DNA of 64,000 nucleotides from Lachnospiraceae bacterium (GTDB lineage: Bacteria > Bacillota > Clostridia > Lachnospirales > Lachnospiraceae): positions 1 through 64,000 of the forward strand of contig JAILJP010000022.1 of the NCBI GenBank assembly GCA_024694625.1, in the 5' to 3' direction. This document shows positions 53,908 through 62,199 of this stretch, piece by piece. How positions within the stretch are numbered: position 1 is the stretch's first letter; the number at the start of each line of letters is the position of its first letter. The position numbers and the translations under genes were made by a program. The notes below the pieces were generated by a model that was not told where the DNA came from, did not search any database, and saw only the letters and a list, made by a program, of their open reading frames with translations.

Positions 53908-55110
53908 TTACTCCCTTACATCTGTTACTGTCGCCTGAAGTCTGCCTTTTTGCAGGTATAATAAAAGTTCGTCTCCTACCTCTACATCACCGGCATTTGT
54001 AAGTTTTTTTCTATCCTTTGTGGTGACATAGGAATAGCCCTGGGATAACCGTTTTACAGGAGAACGCTCCTCCAAAGTTGCTGCAGACACCATGATTTTT
54101 TGTCGTGTGTCCGAAAGTTTTCCTTCCATGGACGCGTTCATTTGTCCGTAGAAATAGGAAAGTTTTGCACGAAGGGCTTTTATTTTTTCCGTTGGGCTGT
54201 AGGACTGATAACGCTGAGCCAGATGCCCCAGTCGCATTTCATAGTAATTCAGTTTGTAGTCCATTTTCTTTTGGAAGTCTCCTTCCATACGACTCAAATC
54301 GTCGCAAAGGTCTTCCAGTGAAAAACAAGCCCGCTTTGCTCCTTCTGTAGGAGTTGCCACACGCAAGTCCGCAACAAAATCCGCGATGGTGGTATCCGTC
54401 TCATGTCCCACTGCGGAAATAATGGGTGTCTTTGCATTGAAGATAGCCATCGCCACCTCTTCTTCATTAAAGGCCCACAAATCTTCAATGGAACCGCCGC
54501 CTCGTCCCACAATCATCACGTCCAAAGAAAGCTCATCCAACGCCCGGATGCCCTTGGCAATGCTTTCTGCCGCCCCTTCTCCCTGTACCAATGCAGGATA
54601 GAGAATAATCTCCACCGAAGGGTTTTGCAGTTTTGCATTTCTGATAATATCCTGAATAGCTGCACCGGTAGGCGCGGTAACCACTCCGATTCTCTTTGCA
54701 AATCGGGGAATGGGCTGCTTGTACATCTCGTCAAACATACCACGTTCTTCCAACTCAGCTTTTAGTTCCATATACTTTTGATAAAGGTCACCTACACCAG
54801 CCTTTTCAATGCGGTTGGCAATTATACTATAGCTTCCTCTGGGCTCATAAATATCAAAAGCACCGTGAACCACCACCTTGTCCCCTTCTTTCATTTGAAA
54901 GGTCAGGCCGCTTCGCTTGGAAGACCACATAGCACCGTTTAAGGATGCCCCTTTATCTTTTAGGGTAAAATAAATATGCCCTGTTTTGTGATAGGTCACA
55001 TTGGACAATTCCCCCTCCACAGAAACGTTGGAAAGGAAACAATCCCCATGCACCATATTTTTAAAATACTTTGTCACTTCCGATACGGAATAGACATCAT
55101 TATTCTTCAT
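53908..55110 (-). CDS. xseA: Exodeoxyribonuclease VII large subunit
   Basis: A 400-residue protein: an N-terminal OB-fold (VSEVTKYFKNM to DKVVVHGAFDIYEPRG), the catalytic region with GVVTAPTGAAIQDI and VGRGGGSIEDLWAFNEE, and a coiled-coil C-terminus for XseB binding. It degrades single-stranded DNA from both ends. It overlaps nusB by 11 bases and precedes xseB. Confidence 0.95.
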   Translation of the reverse strand: MKNNDVYSVSEVTKYFKNMVHGDCFLSNVSVEGELSNVTYHKTGHIYFTLKDKGASLNGAMWSSKRSGLTFQMKEGDKVVVHGAFDIYEPRGSYSIIANRIEKAGVGDLYQKYMELKAELEERGMFDEMYKQPIPRFAKRIGVVTAPTGAAIQDIIRNAKLQNPSVEIILYPALVQGEGAAESIAKGIRALDELSLDVMIVGRGGGSIEDLWAFNEEEVAMAIFNAKTPIISAVGHETDTTIADFVADLRVATPTEGAKRACFSLEDLCDDLSRMEGDFQKKMDYKLNYYEMRLGHLAQRYQSYSPTEKIKALRAKLSYFYGQMNASMEGKLSDTRQKIMVSAATLEERSPVKRLSQGYSYVTTKDRKKLTNAGDVEVGDELLLYLQKGRLQATVTDVRE

Positions 55111-55573
55111 TTGCCACTACCTTAGACAATGCTCCGTTAATAAATTTGCCGGATTTATCCGAACCGTATTTTTTTGCAAGTTCTACCGCTTCGTTAATCG
55201 CTACCTTGTTTGGAATGTCTTCATCAAACATAATCTCATAAACAGCAAGGCGAAGGATGGTCAAATCCACCTTTGGCATACGTGTGGTTTTCCACTTATC
55301 GATTTTTTTGTTCAAAGTCCCATCAATTTCTTCCAAATGAGCCAATACCTCATTGTACTTATTTTCGATATAAGACTTGTCTGCCTGGATTTCCTTTGCC
55401 TCTTCTTTGGCAAGTTCATAATCCTCTTCGGAAAGCATTTCCACTTCTTCTGCTTCCTCTTCAGCTTCTTCTTCCATGAAGAAGGCCAACTGTTCTTCTC
55501 TTTCGTCCTCTTCGTGGAACTCCACGGTAAATAATAGTTTAAAGATTTCTTCTCTAATTTCTCTTCTTGTCAT
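55100..55573 (-). CDS. nusB: Transcription antitermination factor NusB
   Basis: A 157-residue NusB protein: TRREIREEIFKLLF at the start and the family end AVYEIMFDEDIPNKVAINEAVELAKKYG, split here by its own residues. An acidic stretch of about 25 residues (EEEAEEEAEEVEM) is inserted in the middle, longer than in many homologues. NusB joins NusE on rRNA leader RNA. The frame runs open to 55627, but that part is the asp23 terminator, so ATG 55573 is chosen although its ribosome site is weak. It is the first gene of the cluster ending with recN. Confidence 0.92.
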   Translation of the reverse strand: MTRREIREEIFKLLFTVEFHEEDEREEQLAFFMEEEAEEEAEEVEMLSEEDYELAKEEAKEIQADKSYIENKYNEVLAHLEEIDGTLNKKIDKWKTTRMPKVDLTILRLAVYEIMFDEDIPNKVAINEAVELAKKYGSDKSGKFINGALSKVVANEE

Positions 55574-55599
55574 AGCATTCACTTTCTTTTTGCATAAAT

Positions 55600-55629
55600 A
55601 AAAAAGGTGCCGTGATGTAAACGACACCT
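55600..55629 (-). terminator. Terminator of the Asp23 gene
   Basis: An 8-bp stem (55605-55612 with 55622-55629, one G-U pair) followed on the minus strand by six T. Since no strong promoter is seen between it and nusB, part of nusB expression may come from read-through. Confidence 0.75.
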
Positions 55630-55663
55630 AATGTTTCCAACACGTTTATAAATTTTCAAAGAT

Positions 55664-56026
55664 CTATTTGTTTGTACCTGAAACGGTAGCAATGTGAATA
55701 TCAACTTCACGAACCGGAATACCGGTCATATTTTCAACTCCGGTCTTTACCTTGTCCTGAACGGATTTGCAAACTTCCGGAATTACGTAATTATATTCGA
55801 TATTTACAGCAAGGCGAATGTTTACAGACTCATCGTCGTTGTTCACAATCTTTACTGCCTTTGCAATTTTGTTCTTTCCTGCCTTGGGAAGCACTTCATT
55901 GGTGAGATTTCCGGCAAGGGAAGAAACACCCTTTACTTCTGTAGCAGCAAGTCCGGCAATAATTCCCATAACCTCATCTGTAACGGCAATGCCTTCCTTG
56001 ATGCTGTATAATTTCTTGTCAGCCAT
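55664..56026 (-). CDS. Asp23/Gls24-family envelope stress protein
   Basis: A 120-residue protein with the typical core: GIAVTDEVMGIIAGLAATEVKGVSSL, a variable VNIRLAVNIEYNYVIPEVC strand and KTGVENMTGIPVREVDIHI. Members form membrane-bound assemblies in alkaline or cell-wall stress, and a copy next to nusB is common in Clostridia. A TATAAT (56064-56069) lies upstream and a terminator downstream, so it is monocistronic. Confidence 0.92.
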   Translation of the reverse strand: MADKKLYSIKEGIAVTDEVMGIIAGLAATEVKGVSSLAGNLTNEVLPKAGKNKIAKAVKIVNNDDESVNIRLAVNIEYNYVIPEVCKSVQDKVKTGVENMTGIPVREVDIHIATVSGTNK

Positions 56027-56063
56027 ACTATAAGCCTCCTAATTTCCTAACAATCTGCCATTT

Positions 56064-56069
56064 ATTATA
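56064..56069 (-). promoter_or_regulatory. -10 box of the Asp23 gene
   Basis: TATAAT on the minus strand, 38 bases before the start codon, with a weak -35 region inside the end of the preceding gene. Confidence 0.5.
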
Positions 56070-56081
56070 ACAGATAGAAAT

Positions 56082-57260
56082 CTATTTTTCCACCTCATCC
56101 TCACTCCATTTATCATAGTTTTCCAAAAAGGAATGCTTGATTCCGTTTTCCTTGTAAGCAATGATGGTTTTTAGGTTTACATTTTCCACAGATTTGAAAA
56201 TATTTCCCTCCACAAAGGGATTTACCTTCTTCAATTCTGAAATCAAATGCTTGATTTCCATTCGCTTTGAGACACTTCTTCCGTCAGGATCACAAGAGGA
56301 ACAGGTGTCGGTAAAATGACAGGCACACTGGATGAAATGCAAATAATTGGCATCCCTCCACCGCTTAATATCATCCTCACGAATTAAATACAAGGGACGA
56401 ATCAACTCCATACCTTCAAAGTTTGTGCTGTGAAGTTTTGGCATCATGGTCTGAACCTGGGCGCCATAAAGCATGCCCATTAAAATTGTTTCAATCACAT
56501 CATCATAATGATGGCCTAAGGCAATTTTGTTGCAGCCCAATTCCTTTGCTTTTGCATATAAATATCCCCTTCTCATTCGGGCACAAATATAGCAAGGGTT
56601 CTTTTCAATGGTATCCACGGCATCAAAAATTTTGGATTCAAATACGGTAATAGGAATCTCCATTAACTTTGCATTTTCCTCGATTACCTTTCGGTTGGCC
56701 TTGGAATATCCGGGATCCATCACCAAAAATTCCAAGTCAAAATCAAACTTTCTGTGGCGCTTCAACTCCTGGAAAAGTTTTGCCATAAGCATAGAATCTT
56801 TTCCTCCGGAAATACATACCGCCACTTTATCCCCAGGTTGCAACATCTCGTACTGATTGATTGCTTTTGCAAAAGGGGTGAATAGCTTCTTGTGATAGGT
56901 CTTTCGAATGCTCTTTTCAATATCCTCATTGGTAATAGAACAACGCTCCATATCCTTTAAAACCCAGTCCACATAACCGCCTTTGTAGCTTTTAGCATTG
57001 ATGCCCTTTTCCCTAAGTCGAATGGCACAGTCATAAGAGGTCCGTCCAAACTGGCAAAGAATAATCGTCACCTTTTTTTCTTTCATATCATCCAAATGGC
57101 TCATCAACTGTGTCTCGGGAATACATACTGCATCAGGTATGGTGCCGTACTCCACTTCATCCTGAGAACGGATATCGATTAAGATATACATGTCTTTATC
57201 CAATCCGCTAAACTCATCATATGTTATTTCATAAATGTCCTGATTTTCCGAAAATCCCAT
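56082..57260 (-). CDS. Rhodanese-TtcA fusion (tRNA 2-thiocytidine synthesis-like)
   Basis: A 392-residue fusion. Residues 1-105 are a rhodanese domain with a possible active Cys in ILCQFGRTSYDC. Residues 135-340 are a PP-loop ATPase of the TtcA group (CISGGKDSMLMAKLF), with a CYIC pair in NPCYICARMRRG and GHHYDDVIET. Two further cysteines occur in CSSCDPDGR. TtcA thiolates tRNA cytidine 32 using a 4Fe-4S cluster; the rhodanese part could hand over sulfur. The gene overlaps the MATE stop codon in TAATG, so it is co-translated. The exact tRNA target is inferred. Confidence 0.87.
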   Translation of the reverse strand: MGFSENQDIYEITYDEFSGLDKDMYILIDIRSQDEVEYGTIPDAVCIPETQLMSHLDDMKEKKVTIILCQFGRTSYDCAIRLREKGINAKSYKGGYVDWVLKDMERCSITNEDIEKSIRKTYHKKLFTPFAKAINQYEMLQPGDKVAVCISGGKDSMLMAKLFQELKRHRKFDFDLEFLVMDPGYSKANRKVIEENAKLMEIPITVFESKIFDAVDTIEKNPCYICARMRRGYLYAKAKELGCNKIALGHHYDDVIETILMGMLYGAQVQTMMPKLHSTNFEGMELIRPLYLIREDDIKRWRDANYLHFIQCACHFTDTCSSCDPDGRSVSKRMEIKHLISELKKVNPFVEGNIFKSVENVNLKTIIAYKENGIKHSFLENYDKWSEDEVEK

Positions 57261-58612
57261 TATATCGTCTCTCTTTGTTTTATGATTTTTTCACATTGTT
57301 TCACTGCATAAATGCAAATAGCCGAACTGTAAATACTTGCTACAATCCAAGCGCTTGGATCTGCCGCGCAAATGCCCCAGAATCCAAAGGCCGGCACTGC
57401 AAACAAGCTTAAAAGCGCCCGGGCAAACAGCTCCAATATGCCACAGATAATCGCCAAATTGGAATAACCTAATCCCTGGGTACTCATTCTCGTGGTATTT
57501 AATACCCCAAGAAGCCAGAAAAAGAATCCGTAAGAAGCAATGTAGTGTCCTGCTGCAAAAATAATATCCGTTTCTTCTTTTGCGATAAAAAGTAACGTAA
57601 AGGTCTTTCCAAAGAAAATCAAAACGATTCCCATGACTGCTCCATAGAAGGCTCCCATTAACACGCCGTCCTTGATTCCCTTTTTGATACGGTCTACTTT
57701 TCCTGCACCGAAGTTTTGTCCTGCAAAGGTGGAAACTGCAGTGGCTATAGCATCAAAAGGACACATGGCAAACTGTTTGATTCGCATTCCGGCGGTAAAG
57801 GCAGAAACATACACCGTACCCAATCCATTGTTGGAAGACTGAATCATCATGCTTCCGATGGCGGTAATGGAAAACTGAAGTCCCATAGGCAGACCCATGT
57901 ACAAAAGCTGTCCGATACGACGTCTGCTTAAATGACGGTTCTTTTTTGCCAAATGGAGCACCTCCACCTTTCGGATAATATAAATGAGACAAAGGAGTCC
58001 ACTTAACCCCTGAGAAGTAACGGTGGCCAAACCTGCACCGGTCACGCCCCATTTCAAAACAATAATGCAAAACAAATCCAAAAATACATTTAAACATGCG
58101 GAAAACACCAGAAAATAAAAGGGTGTTTTTGAGTCTCCAATTGCCCTTAGAATTCCCGCCAAATAGTTATAAAGCAAGGTGGCCGGAATGCCTAAAAAGA
58201 TAATCAAAAGATAATGATATGCATCCTGATAAATGGCGTCTGGAGTAGACATGATATGTAGAATACTAGGACATAAAATGGCCGTCAGTACTGTCACGGT
58301 CAAACCAATTCCTGTAGTGAGCAATGCTCCGTTATAGACAAAATTTTTCAAAGAGTCATAGCTTTTGGCACCAAAACGCTGGGCTACGGGAACACCGAAG
58401 CCGGAACAGATTCCGATACAAAAACCCAAAACCAAAAACTGTACGCTAGAAGATGCGCCAACCGCAGCCAAGGCATTACTTCCCAATACCTTGCCTACAA
58501 TTGCCGCATCTATAATGTTGTACAGTTGTTGAAATAGATTTCCCAGCAACAAGGGCAGAGAAAAATTCAATATTAATTTTACGGGACTTCCCGTGGTCAT
58601 ACTCTTTGCCAT
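57260..58612 (-). CDS. MATE-family multidrug/organic cation exporter
   Basis: A 450-residue protein with 12 membrane helices in two MatE repeats: SLPLLLGNLFQQLYNIIDAA in helix 1, and GLPMGLQFSITAIGSMMIQ at the start of the second half. It should exchange a sodium ion or proton for a drug or metabolite. AAGGAG precedes the ATG. It is co-transcribed with the TtcA-type gene. Confidence 0.92.
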   Translation of the reverse strand: MAKSMTTGSPVKLILNFSLPLLLGNLFQQLYNIIDAAIVGKVLGSNALAAVGASSSVQFLVLGFCIGICSGFGVPVAQRFGAKSYDSLKNFVYNGALLTTGIGLTVTVLTAILCPSILHIMSTPDAIYQDAYHYLLIIFLGIPATLLYNYLAGILRAIGDSKTPFYFLVFSACLNVFLDLFCIIVLKWGVTGAGLATVTSQGLSGLLCLIYIIRKVEVLHLAKKNRHLSRRRIGQLLYMGLPMGLQFSITAIGSMMIQSSNNGLGTVYVSAFTAGMRIKQFAMCPFDAIATAVSTFAGQNFGAGKVDRIKKGIKDGVLMGAFYGAVMGIVLIFFGKTFTLLFIAKEETDIIFAAGHYIASYGFFFWLLGVLNTTRMSTQGLGYSNLAIICGILELFARALLSLFAVPAFGFWGICAADPSAWIVASIYSSAICIYAVKQCEKIIKQRETI

Positions 58613-58669
58613 TGATATTCTCCTTAATCAAGGCGTATCGTATAACTTTTTTTCACGAACTGCAAGTAC

Positions 58670-60523
58670 TTATAATAAATTTTCTTCTAAATCTTCTTCT
58701 ACAGATTCCTCTGTAACCTCTTCTTCCATTTCCCCAACAGCTTCTTCCACTGCTTCCTGAACAGATTCTGTTACCAAATCTTCTGCGTTTAACTTAAACT
58801 GATGAACGATTTCCACAAGTCCATCTGCCGCAACGTTTACATCTTCAGAATTACGGTTTACAGTATCAATTACCTCACGAACCGTAGCCGTTGTGGCTGC
58901 AATTTCCTCAGAAGAAGCCGCATTTTGCTCTGCGGAAGCAGAAAGGTTGGTAACCAAGTTTTGAATTTCATCAAATCCATGGTTCAACTGGTTGTTAATA
59001 TCATTTATGGTTTTAATCTGTTCGTTTACCGTATCGATGGAAGTTACAATCTCCTGGAACTTCTCCTTTGTGGTGGATACACTTTCACTTTGCGCCTGAA
59101 CACAATTCTTTACCACTTCGCTTTGCTCATTGGTAAGGTCTGTAGCACGATGCAACTGTTCCAACATCTCGTTAATGGTAGTAGCGGAATTTGCAGACTG
59201 CTCTGCCAAAGAACGAATCTCATCGGCAACAACAGCAAATCCTTTTCCTGCCTCACCGGCACGAGCCGCTTCAATGGAAGCATTTAAAGACAACAGATTT
59301 GTCTGACTGGCAATATCGGAAATCAAGCTGGAAGCCTGACCAATTTCTTCGGAAGACTTTGAAATACCATCCATAAGTTCAAAAATCTTTTGGAAGGCGT
59401 CCATAGCATTGTTGGTAGCCTCTGTTAACTCTTCTACTACCTGCATACCTTCTCCCGTAACGGCATCAATATCTCTGGAAGCCTTGGAAAGACTGGTATT
59501 TGCATCCACAGACTGTTCCATAACAGAACCCATGGTATTCATATTGTTGGAAATATCGGTAATGTCTGTAGCCTGCTGAGTTGCGGTAGCCGCCATTTCA
59601 TCAATGGCTACACTGATGGAGTTCATCTGGGAATCCGCATCTTTGGCACGGCTTCGGATTTCTGCTGCTGACTCTGCAACCTGGTTGGATGAACCGTTAA
59701 TATCGGAAATAATCTCATACAAGCTATCATGCAATGCTCCTGCAGACTGGGAAAGTTTTCCCAACTCATCCTTGGAATTCACCACGCGAATCTCCTTGGA
59801 CAAATCTCTCTTTGACAAGAAGTCCACGCTATCCGTAACAATCTGTGTGGTTTTTCTGATATAACGAGCTACAAACACTGCAAAGATTGCAATGGCAACA
59901 AAGATTACCATAATAATCATGCTAACCATTACCACGGTTCGAACGATCTGGTCTCTTAAGCTTCCGTCAATGAAGTTTGCATATTCCACCAAGCTGTCTT
60001 CCATAACGGAAAGATAATCTCTGGCTGCCTGGAACTCTGCAAACTGGGATGAATAGTTTCCCGCATTGGTAACAGGATAATATGCTGTCTGCCACTTGGT
60101 AAGAGACAGCTGGAACTGATCTAAAAGTTCTTTATTGTTTTTGTTTTGTCCTTCTAAAATCAGTTGAGTATATAAATAATCATCTGAGTTTTCAAACAAG
60201 GTTCGAATCTCTTCGATTTGATCTTCTACCTGCTGATAGTTTTCTTCATAGGTATCCAAATACCCCTGTAATACTTCCTTGCTGGATACGTCCTTTTGAA
60301 AATAGTATCTGGTTTCTGCCAACTGAGCCTGATACATATCTCGGTCAGCACTTAAAAGTGCCATATTCAGCGCATTGATTTGTTCGTAATAATTTGAACG
60401 TGCCGTTTCAAACACCTGCATCTGGCGGTAAGACAGAAAGGAAACCGTCCCCATTAATACAATTGCCAAAGGCAACACCATTAGTAACAATTTGGTCCCG
60501 ATTTTTAAATCCCTAATCTTCAT
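58670..60523 (-). CDS. Methyl-accepting chemotaxis protein with four-helix-bundle sensor
   Basis: A 617-residue chemoreceptor: a first helix (about 10-32), an outside domain of about 155 residues that is almost all helical (4HB_MCP-like), a second helix (about 190-215), HAMP (about 217-270), and a coiled coil with the tip [19 protein letters not shown] and [13 protein letters not shown] at about 410-445. The C-terminus is a long acidic tail of some 35 residues. GAGGAGG precedes the ATG. It is the third receptor in this window, each with a different sensor design. Confidence 0.93.
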   Translation of the reverse strand: MKIRDLKIGTKLLLMVLPLAIVLMGTVSFLSYRQMQVFETARSNYYEQINALNMALLSADRDMYQAQLAETRYYFQKDVSSKEVLQGYLDTYEENYQQVEDQIEEIRTLFENSDDYLYTQLILEGQNKNNKELLDQFQLSLTKWQTAYYPVTNAGNYSSQFAEFQAARDYLSVMEDSLVEYANFIDGSLRDQIVRTVVMVSMIIMVIFVAIAIFAVFVARYIRKTTQIVTDSVDFLSKRDLSKEIRVVNSKDELGKLSQSAGALHDSLYEIISDINGSSNQVAESAAEIRSRAKDADSQMNSISVAIDEMAATATQQATDITDISNNMNTMGSVMEQSVDANTSLSKASRDIDAVTGEGMQVVEELTEATNNAMDAFQKIFELMDGISKSSEEIGQASSLISDIASQTNLLSLNASIEAARAGEAGKGFAVVADEIRSLAEQSANSATTINEMLEQLHRATDLTNEQSEVVKNCVQAQSESVSTTKEKFQEIVTSIDTVNEQIKTINDINNQLNHGFDEIQNLVTNLSASAEQNAASSEEIAATTATVREVIDTVNRNSEDVNVAADGLVEIVHQFKLNAEDLVTESVQEAVEEAVGEMEEEVTEESVEEDLEENLL

Positions 60524-60570
60524 GAAATAACCTCCTCAAGCTTTTCAAAGCAATGCTATTCTACCACACA

Positions 60571-60600
60571 AAATTAGACTTTCCTACGATAGATTGTCAA
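60571..60600 (-). promoter_or_regulatory. Possible promoter of the chemoreceptor gene
   Basis: TTGACA, 18 bases, TAATTT on the minus strand, 48 bases before the start codon. The -35 box is perfect and the -10 box is poor; no sigma-28-type motif was found. Confidence 0.4.
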
Positions 60601-60630
60601 AAATTTAGCAGTTTTTCTGTCACTTTGCAC

Positions 60631-60696
60631 AAAAAAAACACAAGGGACGGTTCTTCTGTCTTCATTAAATCGAAGACAGAAGAACCGTCCCTTGTG
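60631..60696 (-). terminator. Terminator made of an inverted GGGACGGTTCT repeat pair
   Basis: A perfect 25-bp stem (60639-60663 with 60672-60696, 8-nt loop), followed on the minus strand by eight T (60631-60638). Both arms contain the GGGACGGTTCTTCTGTCTTC repeat seen also near guaB. It begins 6 bases after the methyltransferase stop codon and ends its transcript. Confidence 0.85.
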
Positions 60697-60701
60697 AAAA
60701 T

Positions 60702-62183
60702 TTATTTCGTCAGCAGACAAACCACTTCACAGTTTGCTGTGGAAGGGAACATGTCCACTCCACAGATTTTTTTCACCTCATAACCTGCTTCAAAAAACTG
60801 CGGTAAATCTCTTGCCAAAGAAGTAGGCTTGCAGGAAATATAAATCAAAGAATCCACACCATAGTTTAAAATCTTTTTTAACGCTTTTGGATTCACACCG
60901 TCTCTGGGAGGGTCCAAAATAATAAAGTCCGGTTTTTCCTCAATATCGTCTAAGACCTTTAACACGTCTCCGGCAATAAACTCACAATTGGAAAGACCAT
61001 TTTCTTTTGCATTTTCTTTTGCCGCTTCCACCGCTTCTTCCACGATTTCCACGCCAATTACCTTATCCGCCGCATCTGACATAATCTGTGCAATGGTTCC
61101 CGTTCCTGAATACAAATCATAGACACAGGCTCCGCCGGAAAAACTGCTTCGAATATAGTCTCTGGCCTTTTGATATAACACCTCTGCTCCCAGGGAATTG
61201 GTCTGGAAAAAGGAAAAGGGCGTAATATGGAATTTCAACCCCAACAATTCCTCATCAAAAGAATCTTTTCCATACAAAACTGTGGTACCGTGGTCTTCCA
61301 CCACATCCGCTTCTCTTTCATTTTTGGTATGAAGGATTCCGGAGATCTTTCCATGGTAATTTCCCTTCAAAAGAGCATCCTTCCATCCCTGTAAAAGTTC
61401 CTCCTGAGACAGGGCGGCTTTTTTCATACCAAGAGAAAAGTCAGCATTTTCTCCACTATTTCCCTTGGCATCCACACCAAGCAGTGTAGGCTCTTCGCCG
61501 GAGGTTACCAAATCCACAAGGATTTCACCTGTAGCCTGGGCCTGTCGTACCAAAAGATGACGGAGATATCCGTTGTGACGAAGTCGGTGATAAAAACTAA
61601 TATTGTGCTCCTTAAAGTATTCCAAGGTAATGTGAAGCACTTCGCTCATATCTTTTTCACAGATGCGGCATCCTTCCACATTTACAATGTCATAGAAACT
61701 GCCTCTTTTGTGCATTCCCAAAGAAAGGGGACCATTTTGATAAGCATCTCCAAAGGAAAACTCCATCTTGTTTCGATAGTTTACTTCCCGGGGGCTACCA
61801 ATTACGCCCTCATAAAGAGGTTCAAAAGAATCTCCGATGACCGGTCCAAGCAAGCGGCGAATCTGTTCTTCTTTTAATTCCACCTGCTTTTCATAGCTCA
61901 TTTTCTGATACAGGCAGCCACCACATTCTCCAAAGTAAGGGCAAACATCTTCTTTGTCTTCCAAAATAGAGGGATACAGCACAGAAAGAAGACGACCTTC
62001 TGCTTTGTTCTTTCTGGCTTTTTTTACGGAGCACTCCACCACCTGTCCTAAGATGGCGTTGTTTACCCGAAGTAATTGTGCCTCTTCAATTCCCTCATTG
62101 TTTTCCGGCAACACTTCCACGATTCCCTTGTTTGGAAATCCCATGGATATTACGTGACCTCTTACAATTTGACCTTTTTTCAT
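60702..62183 (-). CDS. TrmA/RlmD-type 23S rRNA or tRNA uracil-C5 methyltransferase
   Basis: A 493-residue protein: an N-terminal TRAM-like domain, the iron-sulfur motif CPYFGECGGCLYQ (three Cys, plus CRICEK later), the SAM site VYDLYSGTGTIAQIM, and the catalytic Cys motif DPPRDGVNPKAL...ISCKPTSLARDL near the end. It methylates a uracil at C5 in rRNA (RlmC/RlmD) or tRNA. It starts 16 bases after pcrA and ends at a strong terminator. The exact RNA target cannot be told. Confidence 0.92.
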   Translation of the reverse strand: MKKGQIVRGHVISMGFPNKGIVEVLPENNEGIEEAQLLRVNNAILGQVVECSVKKARKNKAEGRLLSVLYPSILEDKEDVCPYFGECGGCLYQKMSYEKQVELKEEQIRRLLGPVIGDSFEPLYEGVIGSPREVNYRNKMEFSFGDAYQNGPLSLGMHKRGSFYDIVNVEGCRICEKDMSEVLHITLEYFKEHNISFYHRLRHNGYLRHLLVRQAQATGEILVDLVTSGEEPTLLGVDAKGNSGENADFSLGMKKAALSQEELLQGWKDALLKGNYHGKISGILHTKNEREADVVEDHGTTVLYGKDSFDEELLGLKFHITPFSFFQTNSLGAEVLYQKARDYIRSSFSGGACVYDLYSGTGTIAQIMSDAADKVIGVEIVEEAVEAAKENAKENGLSNCEFIAGDVLKVLDDIEEKPDFIILDPPRDGVNPKALKKILNYGVDSLIYISCKPTSLARDLPQFFEAGYEVKKICGVDMFPSTANCEVVCLLTK

Positions 62184-62199
62184 TTCTACTTCCTAACTG

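Noticed and set aside
55574-55627. Longer N-terminus of NusB from GTG 55627
   Set aside because: The extra codons are the asp23 terminator stem and T-run, and the family N-terminus begins at ATG 55573.
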